In this document: piece after piece, positions 22,525-29,018 of the stretch | How the letters are laid out: each line of letters opens with the position of its first letter | Numbering within the stretch: position 1 is the stretch's first letter | From: a virus | Length of the DNA stretch: 32,901 nt | IMG/VR virus record: IMGVR_UViG_3300032753_000112 | Location: 1-32,901 of that record | Strand: one strand, 5' to 3' | Translations under genes and position numbers: made by a program | The notes under the pieces: model-generated | Seen by the model: only the letters and a program-made list of their open reading frames with translations | What the model was told of the DNA's origin: nothing | The model's database searches: none

Positions 22525-23774
22525 TATATTGTTGTAAATTTTGTTGGTTCTATTGGTCTTTTAAGTGAATTAATGCTTATACCATTTTTAATAGCTGTTA
22601 GAACACCAGCTGCTTCAAAATAATTATTTACAAAATAAATCTCCTTATCAGAAAATTTACTCAAATCATTTTTCATTACATTTTTTTCATCCTTAATAAC
22701 AATTACTGGTATATTTTGCTCAATAGCTGCTAAAAACTGTAACCCAATACATCTATCAGGAATTACTAAAGCATGTATATCTGAATTAGTTAATATCCCA
22801 TTAACACCTTTAATAGGTTCAACAATTTTTGGACTTTTATACATACCTTTTAATACGCAATGCAATTCAGTTACAGATAATGTCTCTGGTGCTTTTGCTG
22901 GATCAACAATCGGTAATTTATCGCCTAAACTATCTATAATAGAAGTCATCGGTGAATGTGCTACACTTACATTTAATATATTTGATAAAGAATGTGTAAT
23001 CATAGCTTCTATACCACCCCAAGGATTAACTATTAATTCATCTTTAAAATACGAATCCATTAATTCGTTACCACCTTGTATTTTAGTATGTAGTGCGAAA
23101 GAATTATATTTATCTTTATTATCATTTATAATTTTTAAAAGTTTTTCTAATCCTTCTACTTTACCACATGCAATACCATTTTCATTATAAAATGATTCAT
23201 ATATAGGCGCATCATTTAATTCTAAAACATCTATATCAGCACCCAAAGTTACTCTACCAGCTGATGCTGCATTAATAGTTAACCTTACATCTGAGCCACC
23301 ATCTGCTATAACTAAAATTTTATTCTTTCTAACTGGATTTAAACCTATTTGACCCATCATAAAGCGATTCAAAATACTACCCTCTACATATAAAGTATTA
23401 TCAGTCATTTCATTTAAGTCTGCTCCGTTTACTACATTTGGGTGTGTTATTAAATTATCACAACACCCTGCTAATAATTTAGCAGCAGGATTACCATCAC
23501 CAGAATCTCCACCAACTTGAGCTCCTATCCCTGTTGGTATAGTTAAAATTACATTAAATTTTTCATTATTTACATAAGTTCTAGGTTTAAACTCAAAAAT
23601 ATTCTTTATAGGAAATTGATTATCGCTAGCTACTGCACAGTCAATATCAATTTTATTATTATCACTACTTATAACCGCAAATCTGATAATATTTTTATCT
23701 TTTAATTTATCATTTAAATTAGCGATTGTAAGCCTATCTAAGTTTAACTCTAATTGTATCTGTGATACGTCCAT
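22524..23774 (-). CDS. DUF3326-family protein
   Basis: 416 residues. IPTGIGAQVGGDSGDGNPAA, CCDNLITHPNVVNGADLNEM and NTLYVEGSILNRFMMGQIGL (residues 79-145), then NKILVIADGG, VNPWGGIEAMITHSLSN and VPD-type segments, match what I recall of DUF3326. That family occurs in cyanobacteria, plants and scattered bacteria, and its function is unknown. The GIG...GGDSGDG glycine-rich stretch and the many invariant Asn/Asp/His residues suggest an enzyme with a nucleotide or metal ligand. The first 75 residues are a separate N-terminal region. It is the first gene of a two-gene unit with the Psd homologue, behind an exact TAATATATAAT box, so it is probably expressed late with the head genes. Confidence 0.82.
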   Translation of the reverse strand: MDVSQIQLELNLDRLTIANLNDKLKDKNIIRFAVISSDNNKIDIDCAVASDNQFPIKNIFEFKPRTYVNNEKFNVILTIPTGIGAQVGGDSGDGNPAAKLLAGCCDNLITHPNVVNGADLNEMTDNTLYVEGSILNRFMMGQIGLNPVRKNKILVIADGGSDVRLTINAASAGRVTLGADIDVLELNDAPIYESFYNENGIACGKVEGLEKLLKIINDNKDKYNSFALHTKIQGGNELMDSYFKDELIVNPWGGIEAMITHSLSNILNVSVAHSPMTSIIDSLGDKLPIVDPAKAPETLSVTELHCVLKGMYKSPKIVEPIKGVNGILTNSDIHALVIPDRCIGLQFLAAIEQNIPVIVIKDEKNVMKNDLSKFSDKEIYFVNNYFEAAGVLTAIKNGISINSLKRPIEPTKFTTI

Positions 23775-23793
23775 ATTTTTTATTTTTATTTTT

Positions 23794-23804
23794 ATTATAT
23801 ATTA
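23794..23804 (-). promoter_or_regulatory. Late-promoter candidate TAATATATAAT
   Basis: Exact 11-mer on the minus strand, 19 nt before the ATG of the DUF3326 gene and just after the stop codon of the gene upstream. Confidence 0.5.
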
Positions 23805-23805
23805 A

Positions 23806-24489
23806 TTACTTGCCGTGTTTTTCGTAAGATTTTCTGACACGTTCAATATGTTTTTCTAAAGCTGAATAATCATCTGATAATTCTTTTTCAAAATCATAAA
23901 AATCTTTTATAACCGCTTTCATCATCTCATTATGTCTCTGATCTCTGTCTTTTATTTTCTTTTTCCAGATACTATATAATTTAATAGGATCATATTTATT
24001 TTTCGGAAATCCTGAATATAAAAATTTAGGTACCAATGAATTTTCTATCTTATGAACTGATGTTATTTGTGCAACATTATATTCAACCAAAGCATATTCA
24101 TAACCATATTGTAATAAAACTTTATATACACTATTATAATCTACTTTTAATAATTTGTTGCCTTCAAATTCACTTTTTGAAATATATCTATCAAATATAG
24201 TAGCTCTTATTTGTAATGGTATAAAATTAAAATTTATAGCATATACAATAATTAAATTATCAAATTTTCTAAAATCCACTGTAAAAACTGGTGAATATTG
24301 CATCCAATTTGAATCATCTTTGTATTGCAAAAAATAAAATCCACCAATTTGTAATTTGCCAATTGGTAAGCTTAAAACTTCTTTAGAACTAGTTTTATAT
24401 TTTTCAAAGAAAAACATTGTATTTTCTTTATAGCTTTCTGCTATATTTTTACCATTTTGTTCTTCTATTCTATTTAATAATTCTCCCAT
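23806..24489 (-). CDS. Hypothetical late protein, possibly head or neck related
   Basis: 227 residues. IGKLQIGGFYFLQYKDDSNWMQYSPVFTV followed by NLIIVYAINFNFIPLQIRATIFDRYI (about 43-105) resembles a domain I have seen in T4-type phage structural clusters, with the shape G-x-Y-x-F-x-Y...P-V...x-G-I-N-x-x-x-I-P-x-x-x-R, but I cannot name it. The C terminus is a charged helix (DFEKELSDDYSALEKHIERV). It is the first gene of the minus-strand head module as seen here, divergent from the gp4-like gene. TATATA boxes for both directions lie in the 46-nt gap. Confidence 0.72.
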   Translation of the reverse strand: MGELLNRIEEQNGKNIAESYKENTMFFFEKYKTSSKEVLSLPIGKLQIGGFYFLQYKDDSNWMQYSPVFTVDFRKFDNLIIVYAINFNFIPLQIRATIFDRYISKSEFEGNKLLKVDYNSVYKVLLQYGYEYALVEYNVAQITSVHKIENSLVPKFLYSGFPKNKYDPIKLYSIWKKKIKDRDQRHNEMMKAVIKDFYDFEKELSDDYSALEKHIERVRKSYEKHGK

Positions 24490-24535
24490 ATGTGTATATA
24501 TTTAAGTTTAATATATAAGAAAAAATAATATTTGT

Positions 24536-25060
24536 ATGTTAAATTCTACACCTAATAAAAATGGTAAATACAAACAAGGTTTATTTATACCTAAAAATAA
24601 AGAAAAGATAATTAAATTGAATAATCAAGGAGGACTTTATTATCGTTCTGGATTAGAACAAAAATTTATGGTTTATTTAGATAATAATGAAAGCATAGTA
24701 CATTGGAATACAGAGTTGATAAAAATTCCTTATACTAAAAATGCTTGGAATAATAAACTATTAGAGATGACATTATCAGAACACACATATTTTCCTGACT
24801 TTTATTATGAATTAAAAAGAGCAGATGGTTCTATATCAAGAGTTGTAGCTGAGGTTAAGCCTGAACATGAAACTAAGCCACCAAAATTGCAGCCTAATCC
24901 AACATCAAAACAATTAAGAAATTTTGAATATGCTTTAAAAGAATATTCAAAAAATTTAGATAAATGGAAATATTGTATAGAATGGTGTAAAAAGAAAGGA
25001 TTTGAATTTATAATAATAACTGATAGACTTTTAGCGCCATCTAAACAAAAAAAGAAATAA
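24536..25060 (+). CDS. 4: Head completion nuclease, T4 gp4-like
   Basis: 174 residues (T4 gp4: 150). GGLYYRSGLEQKFMVYLDNN, SIVHWNTELIKIPY, HTYFPDFYYELKRADGS and VVAEVKPEHETKPPK follow T4 gp4 closely (YRS..E..F..Y, WNSE...IPY, Y..D.Y.....). The E-D-ExK pattern (Glu41, Asp87, ExK near 103-105) is that of TnsA/restriction-type nucleases. It ends with KWKYCIEWCKKKGFEFIIITDRLL. In T4 the protein is needed to finish filled heads before tail joining. It is the only plus-strand gene among late minus-strand genes and ends at a bidirectional terminator. Confidence 0.85.
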   Translation: MLNSTPNKNGKYKQGLFIPKNKEKIIKLNNQGGLYYRSGLEQKFMVYLDNNESIVHWNTELIKIPYTKNAWNNKLLEMTLSEHTYFPDFYYELKRADGSISRVVAEVKPEHETKPPKLQPNPTSKQLRNFEYALKEYSKNLDKWKYCIEWCKKKGFEFIIITDRLLAPSKQKKK

Positions 25061-25087
25061 AAAAGCCGCTCAATTGAGCGGCTTTTT
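25060..25087. terminator. Bidirectional hairpin terminator
   Basis: AAAAAGCCGCTC, AATT, GAGCGGCTTTTT: perfect 12-bp stem with T-runs on both strands, between convergent genes. Confidence 0.88.
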
Positions 25088-25102
25088 GTTAAAAAAGTGT
25101 CT

Positions 25103-25378
25103 TTAATCATTAAAAATTTCATCTATTCTATCATTCCTCACCTCAGATAATAATTTAAAATAATCTTTACTAATGTTTTTTCTAAACCCAAAATTATCAA
25201 CTAAATTATATTCTTGCCTATGATCATAGTCTTTTGTGTGTAATTGAGTATTCCAATCAATAGCATCATATATTCTACCAACTGTTAAATCAACTGCAAA
25301 GTTTCTATTATTATAATGTATTTTACAGCATACTATTTTAATTATGTTAGCACACCCACATCCTTCTATATTACACAT
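25103..25378 (-). CDS. Hypothetical protein with C-terminal RIDEIFND motif
   Basis: 91 residues. A Cys-rich start (MCNIEGCGCANIIKIVCCKI) is followed by AVDLTVGRIYDAIDWN, EYNLVDNFGFRKNISKDYF and the ending SEVRNDRIDEIFND. The small beta domain plus this ending is shared with the proteins at 6536-6877 and 235-750. The five Cys residues may bind a metal. It overlaps the upstream gene by 8 nt and is last in a minus-strand operon. Confidence 0.72.
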   Translation of the reverse strand: MCNIEGCGCANIIKIVCCKIHYNNRNFAVDLTVGRIYDAIDWNTQLHTKDYDHRQEYNLVDNFGFRKNISKDYFKLLSEVRNDRIDEIFND

Positions 25379-25682
25379 TGAACAAGATTATTATATATAA
25401 TATAATACTTATAATAGCCTCTATTAGTTCATAGTATCTATAAGTTTTGCCGGTAATTAAAGGATATATAAAATATTTTATTATACCCATGCCTAATAGT
25501 ATTGGGTATATTATATTACTACTAAATAAACCTATTATAAGCCATATAGGATATAATAATTTTAAAAGATAAAAAACCCATGAATATTTTACAATACCAT
25601 TATTTATTTTTTTATAAAGTAAATTGTTTTTTGAGATATGGTAATATTTCATCCATATAAATAATAATCCTAAATATCGCAT
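25371..25682 (-). CDS. Small integral membrane protein
   Basis: 103 residues, with about three hydrophobic segments: YSWVFYLLKLLYPIWLIIGL, IIYPILLGMGIIKYFIYPLI and LIEAIISIILYIIILFNV. Between them are short basic loops (KNNLLYKKINNG, TGKTYRY). No family is recognised; it could be an inner-membrane protein changing the host envelope. It overlaps both neighbours (13 nt and 8 nt), so it is part of the 25103-25969 operon. An internal ATG (MKYYHIS) is an alternative start. Confidence 0.65.
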   Translation of the reverse strand: MRYLGLLFIWMKYYHISKNNLLYKKINNGIVKYSWVFYLLKLLYPIWLIIGLFSSNIIYPILLGMGIIKYFIYPLITGKTYRYYELIEAIISIILYIIILFNV

Positions 25683-25969
25683 ATAATAACTAATTCTTCT
25701 AATTTTATTAAATTATTCATTTCGTATTGAAGCAATCTCAATGTTCCTTTTATAATAGAAAATAATGTTGAATCTACCATAACTTCGACAGGTTTGCCAA
25801 CAATTCTTTCATATTCATCTGGAACTTCTGTATCTTCTTCTCTTCCAGCATATATACTTTTAATATATTTCTTATGATCATCTAATGTAAGATGAAGTGA
25901 GCAACCATCAGGTCTAACACCCCATCCTCTTTCAGATTCCTCCCAATATTGTAAATAAACTTTTTTCAT
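25670..25969 (-). CDS. Hypothetical protein
   Basis: 99 residues, starting MKKVYLQYWEESERGWGVRPDG. It contains CSLHLTLDDHKKYIKSIY, DEYERIVGKPVEVMVDSTLF and a hydrophobic helical end. The layout resembles small phage proteins with a W-G-x-R-P-D-G motif seen in other phages, but no function is known to me. The start codon lies 5 nt downstream of a perfect host-type -7 box, so the transcript may be nearly leaderless. Confidence 0.72.
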   Translation of the reverse strand: MKKVYLQYWEESERGWGVRPDGCSLHLTLDDHKKYIKSIYAGREEDTEVPDEYERIVGKPVEVMVDSTLFSIIKGTLRLLQYEMNNLIKLEELVIICDI

Positions 25970-25973
25970 ATAA

Positions 25974-26005
25974 CAAAGATACGAAGTTTTTCTTGATTAA
26001 ACAAA
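25974..26005 (-). promoter_or_regulatory. Host-type promoter for the 25103-25969 operon
   Basis: Minus strand TTTG (26005-26002), 20 nt, TATCTTTG (25981-25974). It overlaps the end of the DUF1653 gene. Confidence 0.8.
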
Positions 26006-26236
26006 TTTTTGTTTTTCAAATCTTTTTACTCTCTCGCCCGTTCGGTCATTTATTATAACACTATCTGAAAAAATATCATAAGGACGCACATAAACACTTC
26101 CAAAATTAATTGATTTATAAACAACTAACTTTTCGTTAGTTTCTGTATGAGTTGCCATACTTATTATTTCATAAGTTCCACCTTTATAATGTTGATAAAT
26201 TTCACCCGGTAATGGATATTCTATTTTAAATGTCAT
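25997..26236 (-). CDS. DUF1653-domain protein
   Basis: 79 residues. PLPGEIYQHYKGGTYEIISMATHTETNEKLVVYKSINFGSVYVRPYDIF is the DUF1653 pattern (P-G-x-Y-x-H-[YF]-K-G-x-x-Y-E-V...H-[ST]-E-T-x-E-x-L-V-V-Y...W/V-V-R-P), split by short variable parts. The domain is small, all-beta and common in bacteria and phages; its function is unknown. A 13-bp hairpin with a T-run ends four bases before the ATG, which is unusual and could limit expression. Confidence 0.88.
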   Translation of the reverse strand: MTFKIEYPLPGEIYQHYKGGTYEIISMATHTETNEKLVVYKSINFGSVYVRPYDIFSDSVIINDRTGERVKRFEKQKFV

Positions 26237-26240
26237 AAAA

Positions 26241-26270
26241 AAATTGATTATAATGTTTTATAATCAATTT
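26241..26270 (-). promoter_or_regulatory. Hairpin with U-run directly before the DUF1653 start codon
   Basis: Perfect 13-bp stem AAATTGATTATAA / TTATAATCAATTT with a 4-nt loop, followed on the minus strand by TTTT and then ATG (26236). It has the form of a terminator for the gp55-like gene upstream or of an attenuator in the DUF1653 leader. Confidence 0.6.
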
Positions 26271-26319
26271 TTAATAAGTTTTTTATTTAAAATAAAAATA
26301 TATAAAATAAAACTCTAAA

Positions 26320-26442
26320 ATGGCAAAATCTAGAAAATCAAAACCGTATAAAACTAATAGGTCAAATCAAGTTAAAAGATTAAAAAATATTGCAGAAACA
26401 CAAGCTTTTGTCAAGAAATTATTAAATGAAATAATTAAATAG
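26320..26442 (+). CDS. Small basic protein
   Basis: 40 residues from ATG 26320 to TAG 26440-26442: MAKSRKSKPYKTNRSNQVKR, then a helix (LKNIAETQAFVKKLLNEIIK). The start has an A-rich leader with TATATAAAATAAAA upstream, like other genes here. The strongly basic N-terminal half suggests nucleic-acid or RNA-polymerase binding. It converges with and overlaps the gp55-like gene by 8 nt. It is too short to be sure that it is expressed. Confidence 0.5.
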   Translation: MAKSRKSKPYKTNRSNQVKRLKNIAETQAFVKKLLNEIIK

Positions 26443-26806
26443 AGTGTAATCCTTGTCCATCATTGGAACCTTCTAATGATATTAATTTTATTTTATGATC
26501 TGCATCACCTTTCTTTTTATATAATTGGTTAAAGCCTTTTGCTAATCCTCTTTTAAAAATTTCGGTGAAGTATGCAAAAGCATTACCATCAGATTTTTCT
26601 TCGTTAAAATTATACCAGTTATCAAACATATCTAGTAATCCAGATTGATAGCAATCCATTTTGTCATCATTTGACCAGTATCTCATTTTTTTAATTGTTC
26701 TTTTAGCAAGAATTTCTAACATTAATTTAGCATCTTTGGTTAATTTACCTTGCGCTTTACTTACTACTATTTCAACATAAAGATCTTTGTTGTGGAGATA
26801 ATTCAT
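26435..26806 (-). CDS. 55: Late transcription sigma factor, T4 gp55-like
   Basis: 123 residues (T4 gp55: 185). NYLHNKDLYVEIVVSKAQGK matches the gp55 start (YVNNKELLQAI). Next come LAKRTIKKMRYWSNDDKMDCYQSGLLDMFDNWYNFNEEKSDGNAFAYFTEIFKRGLAKGFNQLYKKK, split over sigma region 2 and resembling gp55 ([38 protein letters not shown]). The C-terminal clamp-binding tail (SLDFLYE in T4) is not evident; the end is GSNDGQGLHSI. gp55 directs host RNA polymerase to TATAAATA boxes; here the matching boxes are probably the TAATATATAAT sites. A TATATAG box lies upstream of the gene. Confidence 0.8.
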   Translation of the reverse strand: MNYLHNKDLYVEIVVSKAQGKLTKDAKLMLEILAKRTIKKMRYWSNDDKMDCYQSGLLDMFDNWYNFNEEKSDGNAFAYFTEIFKRGLAKGFNQLYKKKGDADHKIKLISLEGSNDGQGLHSI

Positions 26807-26859
26807 TAATTAAAATTATTTTTGGTATTATAGGGTAAAATCTATATATTGTTTAAATA

Positions 26860-26888
26860 AAAAAAGCCGATTTAAATCAGCTTTTTTA
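26860..26888 (-). terminator. Terminator of the cupin-like gene
   Basis: AAAAAAGCCGATTTAAATCAGCTTTTTT: an 8-bp A/T-flanked stem with one C-A mismatch; it overlaps the stop codon at 26872. Confidence 0.7.
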
Positions 26889-27177
26889 TTTTTAATTCTA
26901 AGTCACCATCACCTTTTATGACTCGGTGCCATGTTTCTTTTTCTATGAAAATTTTTTTATCAAAACTTATAGGCAACTCATTATCTCTTTGAAATAACCA
27001 ATTAGTCTTATGATTACATTCTATAATTCTATCTTCTTTATCTCTGTGCCAGACAAAAAGTTCAGGGTTAACGTCATGTTTAAATACTCTTATTGAAACA
27101 TTATTATCTATTATTTCATCAAATGGTAAATTTTGGTAATCTACCTCTAATGAAGTTTTCTTCTTGTTCTCCATCAT
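26872..27177 (-). CDS. Cupin-like protein of T4-type phages
   Basis: 101 residues. VSIRVFKHDVNPELFVWHRDKEDRIIE, NWLFQRDNELPISF, KKIFIEKETWHRVIKG and DLELKI form a single-domain jelly-roll pattern. The H-R-D (about residue 45) and W-H-R (about 86) His residues are possible metal ligands, as in small cupins. Similar proteins occur in T4-type cyanophages as I recall, without a tested function. The 5' end overlaps the HNH endonuclease gene by 59 nt in another frame. Confidence 0.72.
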   Translation of the reverse strand: MMENKKKTSLEVDYQNLPFDEIIDNNVSIRVFKHDVNPELFVWHRDKEDRIIECNHKTNWLFQRDNELPISFDKKIFIEKETWHRVIKGDGDLELKIKKLI

Positions 27178-27973
27178 TAAATAATTTTTCTATCTTTGTT
27201 GCTGGATTATAGAACCATTTTTTCTTTGATAATCTACCAATAATCCAACCATCTGGTATACTATCACTGTTATTAAAATACTTTTCTTTCTTTAAATAGG
27301 TGTTATGATAACATATTTTACCCAGTAGATTATTATTAGACACCATATTATTTTTATATCTACCTATTATCCACTCATCTGGTATAATATCTTCTTTGCT
27401 AAAATATTTTTCTTCTCCGCTTAAATTATGGTACCATGATTTACCAGATATCTGTGATTTACCTAAACTTCCAGATTTAAATCTACCTCTTTGCCAACCA
27501 TCTGGTATAATATCTCCAAGTTTAATCATCTTTTCTTCAGAACTGCTGACATTTTTGATCCATATTTTTCCAAAATTATGATTTAAATTGCCTTCTTGAT
27601 TAATATTTATTTTTTTACCTTTTTTACCTTTTGAAATTTTTTCTTTCGTTTCTTTTGATTTTTTCTTTGTCCAAATTGGTAATAATAATTTTTTAGCATA
27701 TTCATAATCTCTACCAGAAACTATATAGTTTCTATTTTTCGTCTGATTACACATAGCCCAAAAAGCATATTTTAATTTTTCACTATTAGGATGTAATATA
27801 CACAAAATTTTATGAACTATAAAATGTTCTTTTGCTGTCAAAGTCGTTAAATTGTCTTTGTCATTCTTACCACCCATACATTTTGGTATTATATGGTGTT
27901 TCTCCGTGTAGGTATCTAAATATCTTACTTGACCTCTTTTACATATTTCGTTATAAATCACTAACAAATTCAT
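27119..27973 (-). CDS. HNH homing endonuclease with four C-terminal repeat modules
   Basis: 284 residues. Residues 20-60 form an HNH nuclease: YTEKHHIIPKCMGGKNDKDN, LTTLTAKEHFIVHKIL (H-H...N...H...H). KKKSKETKEKISKGKKGKK (about 105-125) is a NUMOD3-like DNA-binding helix. Residues about 135-280 hold four repeats of the shape [IW]-x-[HN]-N-x-x-x-x-E-E-K-x-F-x-x-x-D-x-I-P-D-G-W-I-x-G-R, probably DNA-contacting modules. It is a selfish element that cuts genomes lacking it. Its stop codon lies inside the cupin-like gene. The promoter 11-mer TAATATATAAT ends only two bases before the ATG, so the true start may be internal. Confidence 0.88.
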   Translation of the reverse strand: MNLLVIYNEICKRGQVRYLDTYTEKHHIIPKCMGGKNDKDNLTTLTAKEHFIVHKILCILHPNSEKLKYAFWAMCNQTKNRNYIVSGRDYEYAKKLLLPIWTKKKSKETKEKISKGKKGKKININQEGNLNHNFGKIWIKNVSSSEEKMIKLGDIIPDGWQRGRFKSGSLGKSQISGKSWYHNLSGEEKYFSKEDIIPDEWIIGRYKNNMVSNNNLLGKICYHNTYLKKEKYFNNSDSIPDGWIIGRLSKKKWFYNPATKIEKLFNDGEQEENFIRGRLPKFTI

Positions 27974-27975
27974 AA

Positions 27976-27986
27976 ATTATATATTA
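27976..27986 (-). promoter_or_regulatory. TAATATATAAT box at the HNH endonuclease start
   Basis: Exact 11-mer on the minus strand, directly upstream of the ATG at 27973. Confidence 0.4.
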
Positions 27987-28001
27987 AAAAGTATCTTCTT
28001 C

Positions 28002-28019
28002 GTCTCTGTCTCTGTCTCT
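28002..28019. repeat. Short tandem repeat (GTCTCT)x3
   Basis: Three perfect hexamers in the 67-nt gap between the HNH gene and the gene at 28041. Confidence 0.8.
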
Positions 28020-28040
28020 ATCTTTTCTTCAAATGGAAAT

Positions 28041-28451
28041 TTATAGTTCTTCTCCTGTTTCATCTGTCATTGGATTTGATTGAAAATCTTCTGGTTCACT
28101 ATCCATATCAACATTATCTAATTCAATTTCATCGTGCATATCCATGTCATCGTGCATATCCATATCCTCATCATCTGAATTATTCATTAAGAAATCATAT
28201 ACTTGTTCAACATCAGCTTTTGCAACTGCTACGTGATCAGTAACCCAATCATGTCCACTTTCAATGATTTCATCAACTTCTGTTTCATCTAAAGTTAGTA
28301 ACTCTTCTACCAATCTTTGTAATGTTTTTAAATTTTCAAAAAACATATAGTTTGAAGTATTATCTCTGTCCATATCATGCTCAATATCTTGATGCATATC
28401 CATATTCATATCTATATCTTCATTAAATTGTTGGAATTTTTTTAATTTCAT
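28041..28451 (-). CDS. Asp/Met/His-rich protein with capsid-targeting-like N terminus
   Basis: 136 residues. It starts MKLKKFQQFNEDIDMNMDMH, where K-F-Q-Q-F-N-E fits the T4 capsid-targeting peptide and F-N-E/D is a possible prohead-protease site. A helical core (LQRLVEELLTLDETEVDEII, ESGHDWVTDHVAVAKADVEQ) is a pattern common in phage small proteins. Two acidic clusters of the type MDMHDD flank it and could bind metal ions or act as DNA-mimicking acidic surfaces. An exact TAATATATAAT box lies 17 nt upstream. It is a candidate internal head protein. Confidence 0.78.
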   Translation of the reverse strand: MKLKKFQQFNEDIDMNMDMHQDIEHDMDRDNTSNYMFFENLKTLQRLVEELLTLDETEVDEIIESGHDWVTDHVAVAKADVEQVYDFLMNNSDDEDMDMHDDMDMHDEIELDNVDMDSEPEDFQSNPMTDETGEEL

Positions 28452-28468
28452 TTTTTAATTTTATTTTT

Positions 28469-28479
28469 ATTATATATTA
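28469..28479 (-). promoter_or_regulatory. Late-promoter candidate TAATATATAAT
   Basis: Exact 11-mer on the minus strand, 17 nt before the ATG at 28451. Confidence 0.5.
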
Positions 28480-28484
28480 ATTTT

Positions 28485-29015
28485 TTATAATACTGTTTCT
28501 ATTTCTTTAAAATCAATTATTTTTGGGCTAAAATATTCTTCTTCTGCGGAATTTTCTATTTCTTTTGAATCATATTTTATTATATTTTTTGAATTTTTAT
28601 TATAAATAGACATTTTTTTGATACCAACAATCTTACAATTAAAATCCTTTTCCCATTTTTTAGTATATTCATTATTCATCAAATCAATAATAAAATCAGT
28701 ATCTAATTTAATATCATCATCTATTACGAACCCGTAAGATTCAATATCTTTTTTGCGAATATCGTTGTTATAATATGTTGTATTTGCAATAATATTAATA
28801 CCAAATTCGTTTTCCAAAATATCAGAAAATGAATTAACTATATTTTTTACCTGACTCATAGATATATGAAAATCTATTTCTTCTTCTGCATTATCAAATT
28901 TTTTATAAATATAAAACCAATAGTGTATATCTTTATATTTTTTATCATACATGTAAGCTATGATATTAAAAATTTTTTTAATATCAAAATTTTCAAATAA
29001 TTTCAAATATTTCAT
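28485..29015 (-). CDS. Hypothetical protein with capsid-targeting-like N terminus
   Basis: 176 residues. MKYLKLFENF shares the MKYLKxFxE start with the genes at 3674 and 9593; L-F-E/N fits the (L/I/F)-x-E cleavage rule. The rest is not recognised: KYKDIHYWFYIYKKFDNAEEEIDFH and FVIDDDIKLDTDFIIDLMNN suggest an alpha/beta fold, with an acidic C terminus. A TATATATAATTA box lies just upstream, and the GIY-YIG gene ends three bases before its start. Confidence 0.75.
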   Translation of the reverse strand: MKYLKLFENFDIKKIFNIIAYMYDKKYKDIHYWFYIYKKFDNAEEEIDFHISMSQVKNIVNSFSDILENEFGINIIANTTYYNNDIRKKDIESYGFVIDDDIKLDTDFIIDLMNNEYTKKWEKDFNCKIVGIKKMSIYNKNSKNIIKYDSKEIENSAEEEYFSPKIIDFKEIETVL

Positions 29016-29018
29016 TAA

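Noticed and set aside
27191-27198. Another TATCTTTG on the plus strand
   Set aside because: It is inside the HNH endonuclease gene, points away from any plus-strand start and has no gene behind it.
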